From the NCBI RefSeq assembly GCF_028737265.1, contig NZ_JAQZAK010000008.1:185458-249457 (forward strand): a stretch of 64,000 bases of DNA, in the 5' to 3' direction. Source of the stretch: Actinomycetospora callitridis. GTDB lineage: Bacteria > Actinomycetota > Actinomycetes > Mycobacteriales > Pseudonocardiaceae. A program made the translations under genes and the position numbers. How positions within the stretch are numbered: the stretch's first letter is position 1; the number at the start of each line of letters is the position of its first letter. This document shows positions 42,721 to 50,565 of the stretch, piece by piece. The notes below the pieces were generated by a model, which saw nothing but the letters and a program-made list of their open reading frames with translations, made no database searches and was not told the DNA's origin.

Positions 42721-42993
42721 GTGCCAGCTCCCCTGATCGGCCCGACGCGTCGGAGGTCCGCCGCCGGCGTCCTCGCGGCGCTGTCCTGCGCCGCTGTGCT
42801 CACCCTGTCGGCCTGCGACACCAGCAGCGAGTCGGGCGGTGGCTCGGGCGGTGGCTCCGGCTCCGGGCACGAGGGCGGGCACCCCACGCAGCACAGCGGC
42901 ACCCACCCCACGTCCCAGCACCACACGACGACGGCTCCGACCCAGCCGTCGGAGTACAACCCGAGGAACTGCCCCTCCGGTCTGGTCTGCTGA
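42721..42993 (+). CDS. Small His/Gly/Ser-rich lipoprotein
   Basis: 90 residues from GTG 42721, chosen because GGAGG lies seven bases upstream; a TTG at 42700 is also in frame. An Arg-rich start and hydrophobic core end in the lipobox LSAC (Cys about residue 33), so lipid attachment is expected. The mature part has a Gly/Ser linker, then a His/Thr/Pro-rich stretch with about eight His, and ends with two Cys in NCPSGLVC. The His could bind metal, but no function is known. It lies between glf and glfT2, where its insertion separates two normally adjacent galactan genes. Confidence 0.65.
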   Translation: MPAPLIGPTRRRSAAGVLAALSCAAVLTLSACDTSSESGGGSGGGSGSGHEGGHPTQHSGTHPTSQHHTTTAPTQPSEYNPRNCPSGLVC

Positions 42994-43082
42994 CCGCCAC
43001 GAGCCCCGATCGACGCGATCGTGTGGGGCGACGACCCGTCCGACCCGCCGGGGTGCTCCCGGGTCCGGCGCCCCCTCGCAGC

Positions 43083-43088
43083 TACCGT
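43083..43088 (+). promoter_or_regulatory. -10 box of leaderless glfT2 mRNA
   Basis: TACCGT is followed by seven bases and the glfT2 GTG at 43096, with no Shine-Dalgarno sequence. glfT2 therefore probably has its own promoter despite its closeness to glf. Confidence 0.55.
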
Positions 43089-43095
43089 CGTCGGT

Positions 43096-45147
43096 GTGAC
43101 GAGCACGGTGGACAAGGGACGGCGCGGCGGCGCCTCCGGGACGGTGGAGATGTCGGTGCGTCCCGCGGGCACGGCACTGCTGCAGCGCGTCATCCTGCCG
43201 CGCCCGGCCGAGCCCACCTCGGTGCGCGCGCTGTACCTGGACGAGGGCACCGCGACGTCGGTGAAGACCACGGCGCCCACCGCCCACCGTCCCGGGACCT
43301 ACGACGAGACCGCGGACGAGTACGTGATGCACGTGCGCCGCAGTGGTCAGCGCGTCGCCGAGGTCGTCTCCCGCACCGGTGTGCGCCTGCCCGAGCGCAG
43401 CGAGGTCTCGTTCGCGGCGTACTTCAACGCGTTCCCCGCCGCGTACTGGCGGCGATGGTCGATCCTCGAGGAGATCACCCTGCGGCTGCGCCTGCGCGGC
43501 CGCGGACGGGTCGACGTCCACCGCTCGACGGCGCGCGGCGTGGCCGTGCACGTGACCGGGGAGGTCGTCGGCGCCGGGGGCTCCGAGGGTGACGACACCG
43601 AGCACGAGGTCGTCGTCCCCGTCTCGCTCGCGCCGTTCGGCGACGGCGGCTGGGTGTGGTTCGACCTCACGAGCGAGGGCTCGTCCCTCGAGCTCGTCGC
43701 GGGTGGCTGGTACGCCGAGCGCGAGGCACCCGGACGGGCCGCGATCGCGGTGGGCATGCCGACCTTCAACCGGCCGACGGACTGCGTGGCGACGCTGCAG
43801 GCCCTCGGCGACGACCCGCTGGTGCGCGACTCGCTCACCGCGGTGATCATCCCCGACCAGGGCACGTCCAAGGTGCGCGACCAGCCCGGGTTCGACGAGG
43901 CGGCCGCGGCGCTGGGCGACAAGCTGCGGATCATCGACCAGCCCAACCTCGGCGGCTCCGGCGGCTACGCGCGGATCATGTACGAGGCGCTGGAGAACAC
44001 CGACGCCGAGCAGATCCTGTTCATGGACGACGACATCGTCCTCGAGCCGGATTCGGTGCTGCGCGCGCTGGCGTTCTCGCGGTTCGCCCGCGAGGACATG
44101 CTCGTCGGCGGCCAGATGCTCTCGTTGCAGGCGCGCTCGCACCTGCACGCGATGGGCGAGGTCGTCGACCGCGGGACGTTCTTCTGGCAGCTCGCGCCGC
44201 ACACCACCGACGACCACGACTTCGCCGTCGACTCGCTGCGCGAGACGCTGTGGATGCACCGGCGCACCGACGTCGACTACAACGCCTGGTGGATGTGCCT
44301 GATCCCGCGCTCGGTGGCCGAGCGGATCGGGCTGCCGCTGCCGCTGTTCATCAAGTGGGACGACTGCGAGTACGGCCTGCGCGCCGGCAGCCACGGCATC
44401 CCGACCGCCACCGTGCCCGGCGTCGGGATCTGGCACCTCTCGTTCGTGGAGAAGGACGACAGCTCCGACTGGCAGGCGTACTTCCACGTCCGCAACCGCC
44501 TCGTCGTCGGCGCGCTGCACGGCCCGGACAACCCGCGCGCGATGCTCGCGGACTCGCTCAAGCGCACCCTGCGCCACCTGTTCCTGCTCGAGTACTCGAC
44601 GATCGCGCTGCACCACATGGCGATGCGCGACTTCCTGTCCGGGCCGAAGTCCCTGTTCGGCGCGCTGCCGACCGCCCTCGGCGCCGTGCGGGCCACCCGC
44701 GCGGAGTTCCCGGACGGCACGGTGCACCGCGGCGCGGACGAGGTGCCCCGCTCAGCCATGGGCGCCCGCGAGTCGCAGCTGTGGCCGAAGCCGCCGGTGG
44801 GCAAGGTCGCGCAGGTCGCCGCCCTCGCCCGCGGGCTCGCCCACCAGCTGCGCCCCGTCGACCGCGAGGCCCTCGAGCGCCCGCAGCGCGAGGTCCCGGC
44901 CGAGCACAGCCAGTGGTTCATGCTCTCCCGTCTCGACGGGGCGGCGGTGACGACCTCCGACGGCTCGGGGGTCACCTTCCGCAAGCGCGATCGCGAGATG
45001 TTCTGGTCGATGCTGCGCGAGTCGGTGGCGCTGCACGCCGAGATCGCCAAGGCCTGGCCGTCCGCCCGCGCCCGCTACCAGGAGGCGATGGGCGAGCTGG
45101 TGAGCCGCAAGGCCTGGCGCGAGCAGGTCTTCGACCGCTTCCGCTGA
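43096..45147 (+). CDS. glfT2: Galactofuranosyltransferase GlfT2 (bifunctional galactan polymerase)
   Basis: 683 residues from GTG 43096. It follows mycobacterial GlfT2 closely: an LLQRVILPRPAEP start, AYFNAFPAAYWRRW, IAVGMPTFNRPTDCV, PNLGGSGGYARIMYEAL, the metal-binding D311-313 in LFMDDDI, the substrate segment VDYNAWWMCLIPR, and W421-D422-D423 in FIKWDDCEYGLR, containing the likely catalytic base. GlfT2 adds alternating beta-1,5 and beta-1,6 galactofuranose residues on the cytoplasmic side. The N-terminus is about 40 residues longer than the mycobacterial protein. A palindromic element lies directly after its stop. Confidence 0.93.
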   Translation: MTSTVDKGRRGGASGTVEMSVRPAGTALLQRVILPRPAEPTSVRALYLDEGTATSVKTTAPTAHRPGTYDETADEYVMHVRRSGQRVAEVVSRTGVRLPERSEVSFAAYFNAFPAAYWRRWSILEEITLRLRLRGRGRVDVHRSTARGVAVHVTGEVVGAGGSEGDDTEHEVVVPVSLAPFGDGGWVWFDLTSEGSSLELVAGGWYAEREAPGRAAIAVGMPTFNRPTDCVATLQALGDDPLVRDSLTAVIIPDQGTSKVRDQPGFDEAAAALGDKLRIIDQPNLGGSGGYARIMYEALENTDAEQILFMDDDIVLEPDSVLRALAFSRFAREDMLVGGQMLSLQARSHLHAMGEVVDRGTFFWQLAPHTTDDHDFAVDSLRETLWMHRRTDVDYNAWWMCLIPRSVAERIGLPLPLFIKWDDCEYGLRAGSHGIPTATVPGVGIWHLSFVEKDDSSDWQAYFHVRNRLVVGALHGPDNPRAMLADSLKRTLRHLFLLEYSTIALHHMAMRDFLSGPKSLFGALPTALGAVRATRAEFPDGTVHRGADEVPRSAMGARESQLWPKPPVGKVAQVAALARGLAHQLRPVDREALERPQREVPAEHSQWFMLSRLDGAAVTTSDGSGVTFRKRDREMFWSMLRESVALHAEIAKAWPSARARYQEAMGELVSRKAWREQVFDRFR

Positions 45148-45155
45148 GCCGGCCC

Positions 45156-45203
45156 CTGGGTGCAAGCCTTGCGTCCACGCTTGCACCCAGTGCCAGGAAA
45201 TCC
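45156..45203. repeat. Palindromic repeat element, copy A (intergenic)
   Basis: CTGGGTGCAAGC (45156-45167) pairs perfectly with GCTTGCACCCAG (45179-45190) around an 11-base loop, followed by the tail TGCCAGGAAATCC (45191-45203). The same stem type, loop length and tail recur at 56919-56969 inside an emb gene. Here it lies nine bases after the glfT2 stop and could also end that transcript. Confidence 0.8.
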
Positions 45204-45261
45204 ACATCCTCGCGCGCCTCGTCGAGAGAGGCGGACCGAACCTGTCCGCCTGGCTGCTTAA

Positions 45262-45284
45262 CGTCGTCCTCATCAGGGACGACG
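45262..45284. promoter_or_regulatory. Inverted repeat overlapping the -10 of the DinB-like gene
   Basis: CGTCGTCC and GGACGACG form 8-bp arms with a 7-base spacer. The left arm overlaps a TAACGT -10-like box at 45259-45264, and the gene starts at 45302. The position suits a repressor site. Confidence 0.45.
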
Positions 45285-45301
45285 ATGAAAGCAGGCCCCC
45301 G

Positions 45302-45901
45302 ATGACCCTCACCGCCGCGCAGGAGACCCCGATGACCAGCACCGACGCCGACGAGCGTGCCGACCTCCTCGCCGAGCTCGCCCAGGCGCGCCACTGGCTG
45401 GTCTTCCCCACCCGCGACCTCACCGACGAGCAGGCCGCGTCCCGGCCGACCCAGTCGCAGCTCACCCTCGGCGGGCTGATCAAGCACGTCGCGAAGGTCG
45501 AGGAGGGCTGGATGCGCTTCGCGGTCGAGGGCGCCTCGGCCGAGGAGGGCTTCGAGCTGCCCGAGGGGATGACGATCGACGACTTCGAGGGCTGGATCGC
45601 GAGCCTCGACGAGAAGCCCGCCTGGCTGGTCGAGCGCGAGAACGAGTTCAAGCTCCTGCCCGACGAGACCCTCGCGGGCGTGGTCGCGCACTACCACGAG
45701 GTCGCCGCCCGCACCGAGGAGACGCTGGCGTCGCTCCCGGACCTCAACGCCCGTCACGAGCTGCCGAAGGCCCCCTGGCACGAGCCGGGGACCTCCTGGT
45801 CGGTGCGCCGGGTGATGATCCACATCATCGCCGAGACGACGCAGCACGCCGGCCACGCCGACATGCTCCGGGAGCACATCGACGGTGCGACATCCATGTG
45901 A
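45302..45901 (+). CDS. DinB/DUF664-family protein
   Basis: 199 residues from ATG 45302; ATG 45332 is an alternative. The sequence is a four-helix bundle of the DinB/YfiT type: ADLLAELAQARHWLVFPTRDL, LTLGGLIKHVAKVEEGW, VAHYHEVAARTEETL and the closing IHIIAETTQHAGHADMLREH. The His in LIKHV and the two in TQHAGHAD are the usual metal-binding triad. Members include thiol-dependent transferases (for example mycothiol- or bacillithiol-using) and many of unknown function. Actinobacteria use mycothiol, so a mycothiol-dependent role is possible but unproven. Confidence 0.82.
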   Translation: MTLTAAQETPMTSTDADERADLLAELAQARHWLVFPTRDLTDEQAASRPTQSQLTLGGLIKHVAKVEEGWMRFAVEGASAEEGFELPEGMTIDDFEGWIASLDEKPAWLVERENEFKLLPDETLAGVVAHYHEVAARTEETLASLPDLNARHELPKAPWHEPGTSWSVRRVMIHIIAETTQHAGHADMLREHIDGATSM

Positions 45902-45951
45902 GCTACCCCTCGGTAGTGCTCGGTCACGCACCCGGTGCCATCATGCCGGGC

Positions 45952-46671
45952 GTGACCGAGCAGGCCGGTGCGCAGCGCACCCAGGGCGGGACCGACACCG
46001 ACGACCAGGAGAGCGCGGCCGGGGGCGAGAGCACCGGGACGGCGAGCAGCACGGCCGACCCGGGTGCGAGCCCGACGGCGACGTCCGACTCCGCGTCGTC
46101 CTCCGACGAGGGCTCGAGCTCGACCGGGTCCTCGGAGTCGAAGGGCTCCGGGGACACGCAGCAGTCCCAGGACTCCGAGCAGCAGGACGAGCAGCAGGAC
46201 CAGCAGCAGTCCCAGCAGCAGTCCCAGCAGCAGGACCAGCAGGAGCAGGGCCAGAAGCAGCAGCAGGACCAGCAGCAGCAGGACCAGCAGCAGACCCAGG
46301 ACTCCGAGCAGACCGGCGGCGCCGAGGCCCCGCACGGCCGCGAGGAGCGGGCCCCGCGGAACGTCGGCGAGACGATCTGGAAGGCGGCGAACGTCCTCGC
46401 GACCGTCGTCCGGGTGATCGGCTACGTCCTCGCCGCCGTGCTCCTCGCGTCGATCGTGCTGACGATCGTCGGGGTCAACGTCGCCAACGGCGTCGCGCGC
46501 TTCATCGGCGGCGTCGCCGACACCGCGGTGCTCGGCTTCCGCGACCTCTTCGTGCTCGCGGACCCGATCTTCGCCTACGTCGTGAACTACGGCCTGGCCG
46601 CGATCTTCTGGATCCTCGTCGCGGAGTTCGGCGCCCGCCTGGTGCGCTGGATCGGGGCGCGCCTGAGCTGA
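45952..46671 (+). CDS. Gln-rich membrane protein with two to three C-terminal helices
   Basis: 239 residues from GTG 45952. This start is chosen because a CATCAT box lies seven bases upstream in the leaderless arrangement seen elsewhere in the window; ATG 45943 and GTG 45898 are in frame. The first 130 residues are disordered: Ser/Thr/Gly/Asp, then about 60 residues consisting mainly of Gln with Asp, Glu and Ser. Residues 145-239 hold two to three membrane helices (VIGYVLAAVLLASIVLTIVG and YVVNYGLAAIFWILVAEF). The Gln tract would be cytoplasmic or extracytoplasmic depending on topology, which I cannot decide. No known family is recognised. Confidence 0.65.
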   Translation: MTEQAGAQRTQGGTDTDDQESAAGGESTGTASSTADPGASPTATSDSASSSDEGSSSTGSSESKGSGDTQQSQDSEQQDEQQDQQQSQQQSQQQDQQEQGQKQQQDQQQQDQQQTQDSEQTGGAEAPHGREERAPRNVGETIWKAANVLATVVRVIGYVLAAVLLASIVLTIVGVNVANGVARFIGGVADTAVLGFRDLFVLADPIFAYVVNYGLAAIFWILVAEFGARLVRWIGARLS

Positions 46672-46678
46672 CGGCGCG

Positions 46679-48010
46679 TCACGTGCGGACGGCCTCCTCG
46701 CCGGCCGCGGCGCTGCCGGCCACCGCCCGGACGGGGATCAGGGTCGCGAGCCCGAGCAGCAGCACGATCCCGATCCCGAGGATGCCCCAGCGCTGCGCCC
46801 CGAACAGCGTGATGAACAGGGCGAACAGTGCCGGCGCCAGGAAGCTCACGGCGCGTCCCGTGGTGGCGTACAGGCCGAACAGCTCGCCCTCGCGCCCCGG
46901 CGGGACGAGGCGCACGAGGTAGCTCCGCGAGCACGCCTGGGCCGGCCCGACGAACAGCGACAGGAACGTCCCGCCGATCCAGAACGCGGTGGGCCCGGAC
47001 GCGAACAGCATCACGCCGGCCGTCACGACCAGGGCCGCCAGGCAGACCATGATCACGATCTTCGGTCCGACGCGGTCGTCCAGCCATCCGCCGACGACCG
47101 CGCCGACCGCCGACACCACGTTGGCCACGATCGCGAAGATGATGACGTCGCCGGGGGTCAGTCCGAAGGTCCCCGACGCCAGCACGCCGCCGAAGGTGAA
47201 GATCGCGGTGAGGCCGTCGCGGTAGATCGCGCTGGAGACGAGGAAGCCCAGCAGGTTGCGGTCGTCGCGGTACAGGCGCGCCAGACGGCGGAACAGCAGC
47301 CGGTACGACGCCGCCCAGCCGACCGCGGCCTCGGTGTCCCCGGGCGGTGCGGGGAACGGGAAGCGCATCCGCAGCACCGGGATGGTCGCCAGGGCGAACC
47401 AGATCGCGGCGAGGACGACGACGACCCGCACGGCCGTCCCCTCGCCCTCGAAGGCGATCACGGGCGCGTCGGAGAGGAACAGGACGAAGCAGAGCAGCAG
47501 GAGCACGATGCCGCCGACGTAGCCCGCGGCCCAGCCGATCCCGGAGACGCGTCCGGTGCGTCCCGGGGGCGCGAGGCGGTAGATCATCGCGTTGTACTCG
47601 ACCTGCGCGAGCTCGTAGGCGAACGTGCCGATGCCGAGCATCAGCAGCCCCCACCACAGGTACGAGGGCTCCGGCGCGACGAACGCCATGAGCGCCGTGC
47701 ACACCACGATCACCGCGGTGAGCCAGCCGAGCCGGCGCTGCCGCCCCGTCTCGGCTCCCGCCGCGTCGCTGCGCTGCCCGTACACGGGGGCCACGAGCGC
47801 GACGAGGATGCCGGACACCGTGATCGCGGCGGCGAGCGCGGCCGAGCCGCCCGCCTCGTCGGCGGCGACCGAGCTCGTCAGGTAGACGGTGAAGACGAAC
47901 GTGGTGACGACGTGGTTGAAGGCGGCGGAGCCCCAGTCCCAGGTGGCCCAGGCCGCGAGGGGGCGCCCGATGCGGACGGTCGACGCGGACGGGTTGGTCG
48001 AGGACGACAC
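46679..48010 (-). CDS. MFS transporter, UMF1/Atg22-like
   Basis: 443 residues from GTG 48010, immediately preceded by a TACCGT box six bases upstream, so a leaderless start. Twelve membrane helices are evident. The start, AAWATWDWGSAAFNHVVTTFVF, is the signature of the UMF1 subgroup of MFS (related to yeast Atg22). GRTGRVSGIGWAAGYVGGI is the loop between helices 4 and 5, and GGWLDDRVGPK is an MFS motif-A variant. Substrate is unknown; some relatives export amino acids or drugs. The open frame continues upstream to 48220, but that part is not protein-like. Confidence 0.85.
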   Translation of the reverse strand: MSSSTNPSASTVRIGRPLAAWATWDWGSAAFNHVVTTFVFTVYLTSSVAADEAGGSAALAAAITVSGILVALVAPVYGQRSDAAGAETGRQRRLGWLTAVIVVCTALMAFVAPEPSYLWWGLLMLGIGTFAYELAQVEYNAMIYRLAPPGRTGRVSGIGWAAGYVGGIVLLLLCFVLFLSDAPVIAFEGEGTAVRVVVVLAAIWFALATIPVLRMRFPFPAPPGDTEAAVGWAASYRLLFRRLARLYRDDRNLLGFLVSSAIYRDGLTAIFTFGGVLASGTFGLTPGDVIIFAIVANVVSAVGAVVGGWLDDRVGPKIVIMVCLAALVVTAGVMLFASGPTAFWIGGTFLSLFVGPAQACSRSYLVRLVPPGREGELFGLYATTGRAVSFLAPALFALFITLFGAQRWGILGIGIVLLLGLATLIPVRAVAGSAAAGEEAVRT

Positions 48011-48016
48011 GGGCGA

Positions 48017-48022
48017 ACGGTA
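48017..48022 (-). promoter_or_regulatory. -10 box of leaderless MFS gene mRNA
   Basis: TACCGT on the minus strand is six bases from the GTG at 48010. No Shine-Dalgarno sequence is present. Confidence 0.55.
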
Positions 48023-48431
48023 GCGACAAGGGACCCGTGCGCGCTTGCTCCGGATGGGCGGGTGAGCGGTCCGAACGGGCGCGGGCAACCGCGACACCTG
48101 CCACCCAGCGCGGTCGACGAGCCGCTCGGCGTTCGCTCGAAAAGAGCAGTCCCGCACCCTTCGTGATCTTCGGAGCGGACGGCGTGCACTCCGGAGTGGA
48201 TCACCGGTGCCGATGATCACCCCCCGTTCGTGACGAATACGAAAGGCTGCATACCGATCACCTCGTCAGGGTCCGGACGATCACGAGCGGGTGACCGACG
48301 CGCGAGATCCTCCGTGCCCGAACTGCTCGGACATCAACCACTAATGTCCGCCGCGCGGCATTCCGGTGCCGCCGGTGAAGGCTTCCCGTCGCCGCCCCGG
48401 CACGGGAAGGACCATTCGAAAGGACATCACT
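48023..48431. other. Divergent intergenic region before the small secreted protein genes
   Basis: About 410 bp without a credible gene. A TAATGT -10-like box at 48342-48347 precedes the first secreted-protein gene by about 85 bases. Several GATCAC/GTGATC words between 48162 and 48298 could be protein-binding half-sites. No RNA gene was recognised. Confidence 0.35.
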
Positions 48432-48737
48432 GTGGGAATTCTCCGTAAGTCCGTGCTGGCGACCACGCTCATCGGTGCGGGCCTGGCCAGCACGACCGGC
48501 GCCGCTTTCGCCCACGAGGGCGGCCAGGAGGGATTCGCGAACGTCGACTCGGTCCAGACGATCGTCCCGACGAACGCGTGCAACAACAACGTCCCGGTCA
48601 ACGTGCTCGGCGTCCAGGTGCCCGTCCAGGACGTGGCCGGCACCATCCCGGTCCTCAGCCCGGCCGAGCACGGCAGCGAGCAGGCCGCCGGTGTCGCGAA
48701 GAACTGCGACAACGACGTCGCCGCCGACAACGACTGA
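48432..48737 (+). CDS. Small secreted protein, copy 1 of a tandem pair
   Basis: 101 residues from GTG 48432 after GAAAGGACA. A signal peptide (GILRKSVLATTLIGAGLAST, cleavage near AFAHEG, about residue 27) precedes a 70-residue mature protein. Its core is DSVQTIVPTNACNNNVPVNV, then LGVQVPVQDVAGT, with two Cys (NAC and KNC) that may pair. The NNVPVNVLG strands recall chaplin/rodlin-type surface proteins of Streptomyces, but the Cys spacing differs and I do not claim the family. The paralogue at 48883 shares the same core. Both follow an unusually long promoter region, suggesting regulated expression. Confidence 0.7.
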   Translation: MGILRKSVLATTLIGAGLASTTGAAFAHEGGQEGFANVDSVQTIVPTNACNNNVPVNVLGVQVPVQDVAGTIPVLSPAEHGSEQAAGVAKNCDNDVAADND

Positions 48738-48882
48738 GCAGGTCCCACCCGCTCCTGGCAACACCCCGCGGCTCGGTGACGGGAGAGCAGGCCCGACCTG
48801 CCTCCCACGGTCGGCCGCTGCGCTCCCCCCACGATCCCGTCGAGTTGCGGGGTCGACGACCTCAACCGAGGAGAACCCTGCT

Positions 48883-49203
48883 GTGAAGCTTCTGCGTCGC
48901 TCCCTGACCGCCACCGCCCTGATCGGCACCGGACTGGCCTGCACCACCGGTGCGGCCTTCGCCGGCGAGGGGCACCACGACCACGCCACCGAGCAGCACG
49001 GTGTGGTCAACATCAGCGATGTCCAGACGATCGTGCCGACCAACGTCTGCGGCAACAACGTCCCTGTCAACGTCCTCGGGGTGCAGGTCCCGGTCCAGGA
49101 CGTCGCCGGCACCGTCCCGATCCTCAGCTCGGTGGAGAAGGGCAGCGAGCAGGAGGCGGGCATCAGCAAGAGCTGCGCCAACGACGTGGACGCCGACAAC
49201 TAG
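48883..49203 (+). CDS. Small secreted protein, copy 2 of a tandem pair
   Basis: 106 residues from GTG 48883 with CGAGGAGAA upstream. A signal peptide (residues about 1-27, ending GAAFAGEG) is followed by a His-rich segment (GHHDHATEQH) absent from copy 1. The shared core follows: SDVQTIVPTNVCGNNVPVNV, LGVQVPVQDVAGTVPIL and a second Cys in KSC. The mature parts are about 65% identical by eye, and the 145-bp spacer between the genes has its own ribosome-binding site, so the pair is a fixed tandem duplication. The His cluster may give this copy metal or pH sensitivity. Function is unknown. Confidence 0.7.
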   Translation: MKLLRRSLTATALIGTGLACTTGAAFAGEGHHDHATEQHGVVNISDVQTIVPTNVCGNNVPVNVLGVQVPVQDVAGTVPILSSVEKGSEQEAGISKSCANDVDADN

Positions 49204-49538
49204 ACCTCCACCGGTGCCCGTCGACCCCGTATCGGCGGTGCACCCCGCGGACGGGCGCTCCCCTCGGGCCGGTCGACACGGCCTCCCGGTCCCGAGGGGC
49301 GCTCGGTCCGTGTGATCGCACGGACCCACTCGGGGGCGGGACAGGTCCCCTCTCCGGACGAGTGGGTCCGGGTCGAGGACCCGGTGCGAGACCGCCCGTC
49401 GGGGGAGGGTCTCGCGCCGGGTTCTCCCCGGCTCGACCGGCAATCGCGAGAGGTCCCCCGCGTGGGCGGCGAGGGCACGCCGACCGGTGCCCCTATCCTT
49501 CGGCACGGAATAGCGATCCGCATGCCGGAGGAATAGAC
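49204..49538. other. Hairpin-rich intergenic region upstream of mscL
   Basis: Four inverted repeats follow one another: 49260-49268 with 49291-49299 (9 bp); 49305-49312 with 49319-49326 (8 bp); 49321-49332 with 49359-49370 (12 bp); 49386-49393 with 49408-49415 (8 bp). The second and third share bases 49321-49326 and cannot form together. The 335-bp stretch has no gene. It separates the secreted-protein pair from mscL and may combine a terminator with a leader-RNA switch. Confidence 0.6.
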
Positions 49539-49985
49539 GTGATCAAAGGATTCAAGGATTTCCTGCTCCGCGGGAACGTGGTCGATCTCGCGGTGGCGGT
49601 CGTCGTGGGCGCCGCGTTCACCGCCGTCGTGACGGCGTTCACCAGTGCTTTCCTCAGGCCCCTGATCCAGGTGTTCTCCGGTGGGGGCGAATTCGCCGGT
49701 TCCTTCGTGGTCTCGGGCGTCGTGTTCGACTACGCGAGCTTCATCAACGCGATCATCACGTTCGTCCTGACGGCCGCCGTCATCTATTTCCTCGTGGTCA
49801 TGCCGCTGAAGGTGGTCGAGGAGCGGCGTCGCCGCGGCGAGGAGGAGGGTCCGGCCGAGCCCACCGACGTCGAGCTGCTCACCGAGATCCGTGACCTGCT
49901 CAAGGCCCGGGCCCGACCGGTCCCGGGCGACGGGCGTGACGACGCGGGTGGCGCCGGCGGGCGCATCCCCCAGCAGGACCGCTGA
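49539..49985 (+). CDS. mscL: Large-conductance mechanosensitive channel MscL
   Basis: 148 residues from GTG 49539 with GGAGGAA upstream. The MscL signature is complete: FKDFLLRGNVVDLAVAVVVGAAFTAVV (N-terminal amphipathic helix and the pore-lining helix 1), an extracellular loop with FAGSFVVSGVVFDYASF, helix 2 INAIITFVLTAAVIYFLVVM, then a charged VVEERRRRGEEE and a cytoplasmic C-terminal helix PTDVELLTEIRDLL. It forms a homopentameric emergency pressure valve in the plasma membrane. The C-terminal extension of about 25 residues is Gly/Asp/Arg-rich. The leader before it is unusually structured. Confidence 0.95.
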   Translation: MIKGFKDFLLRGNVVDLAVAVVVGAAFTAVVTAFTSAFLRPLIQVFSGGGEFAGSFVVSGVVFDYASFINAIITFVLTAAVIYFLVVMPLKVVEERRRRGEEEGPAEPTDVELLTEIRDLLKARARPVPGDGRDDAGGAGGRIPQQDR

Positions 49986-49992
49986 GTCCTGC

Positions 49993-50565
49993 TCAGGCCG
50001 CGAGGTCCGCGGCGGCCGTGAAGGCCGCCGGGTCGATCTCGAAGTGCACCGTCGACCAGGGGTCGGGGCGCGCGTCGTGCACCAGCACTGCGCCGGGGAA
50101 GCTCGACCAGAACGCCAGCGCCCCCGGGATCGACGCGTTGGTGTGCAGGCAGACCGGGTCGTAGCCCGCGTCGAGCGCCCACCGCGCGGCCCCGATCGCG
50201 AGCAGCCGGCCCACGCCCCGGCGGCGGTGCCCCGGGTCGACCCAGACCCGGCAGAGCTGGCCGACGCGCCGGCCCTCGTAGCGCCGCGCGAGCCACGTCG
50301 GCGAGAACTGCGGCTTCGGGCCCCCGGCGCGCACGGACGCCGTGCCGGCGACGACGGGCCCGTCGGGTCCCTCGGCGAAGCAGACCAGCAGGTGCGTCCC
50401 CGGTGCTCCCAGGTACGTGCCGGCGAGGTCGTCGATGTCGGCGTGCAGGCGGGGGTCGTAGCCGCCGAGCTCACGCTCGAGCATGCCGCGCATGTGCCGC
50501 CCCACCGCGGGGAGATCCTCGGAGCGCACGGCGCGGACGACGGGCGGCGCGATCGCCAGGGTCAT
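49993..50565 (-). CDS. GNAT-family N-acetyltransferase
   Basis: 190 residues from ATG 50565. The acetyl-CoA-binding motif is visible as LCRVWVDPGHRRRGVGRLLA (strand 4 and the RRGVGR pyrophosphate loop). The N-terminal part has VVRAVRSEDLPAVGRHM, typical of GNAT. The closing SFPGAVLVHDARPD, followed by WSTVHFE, completes the fold. The acceptor is unknown. The start lacks a ribosome-binding site; an AACAGT word six bases upstream and a TATTGT at 50580-50585 are candidate -10 boxes. It is convergent with mscL, with seven bases between stops. Confidence 0.82.
   Translation of the reverse strand: MTLAIAPPVVRAVRSEDLPAVGRHMRGMLERELGGYDPRLHADIDDLAGTYLGAPGTHLLVCFAEGPDGPVVAGTASVRAGGPKPQFSPTWLARRYEGRRVGQLCRVWVDPGHRRRGVGRLLAIGAARWALDAGYDPVCLHTNASIPGALAFWSSFPGAVLVHDARPDPWSTVHFEIDPAAFTAAADLAA

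Noticed and set aside
48432..49203. Naming the secreted pair as chaplins or rodlins
   Set aside because: The strand pattern is reminiscent, but the Cys spacing and the conserved core differ from both families, so the genes are left as unknown secreted proteins.
49204..49538. Known c-di-AMP (ydaO-type) riboswitch upstream of mscL
   Set aside because: The hairpins do not show the conserved ydaO core sequences that I could recall, so I describe only the inverted repeats and their overlap.
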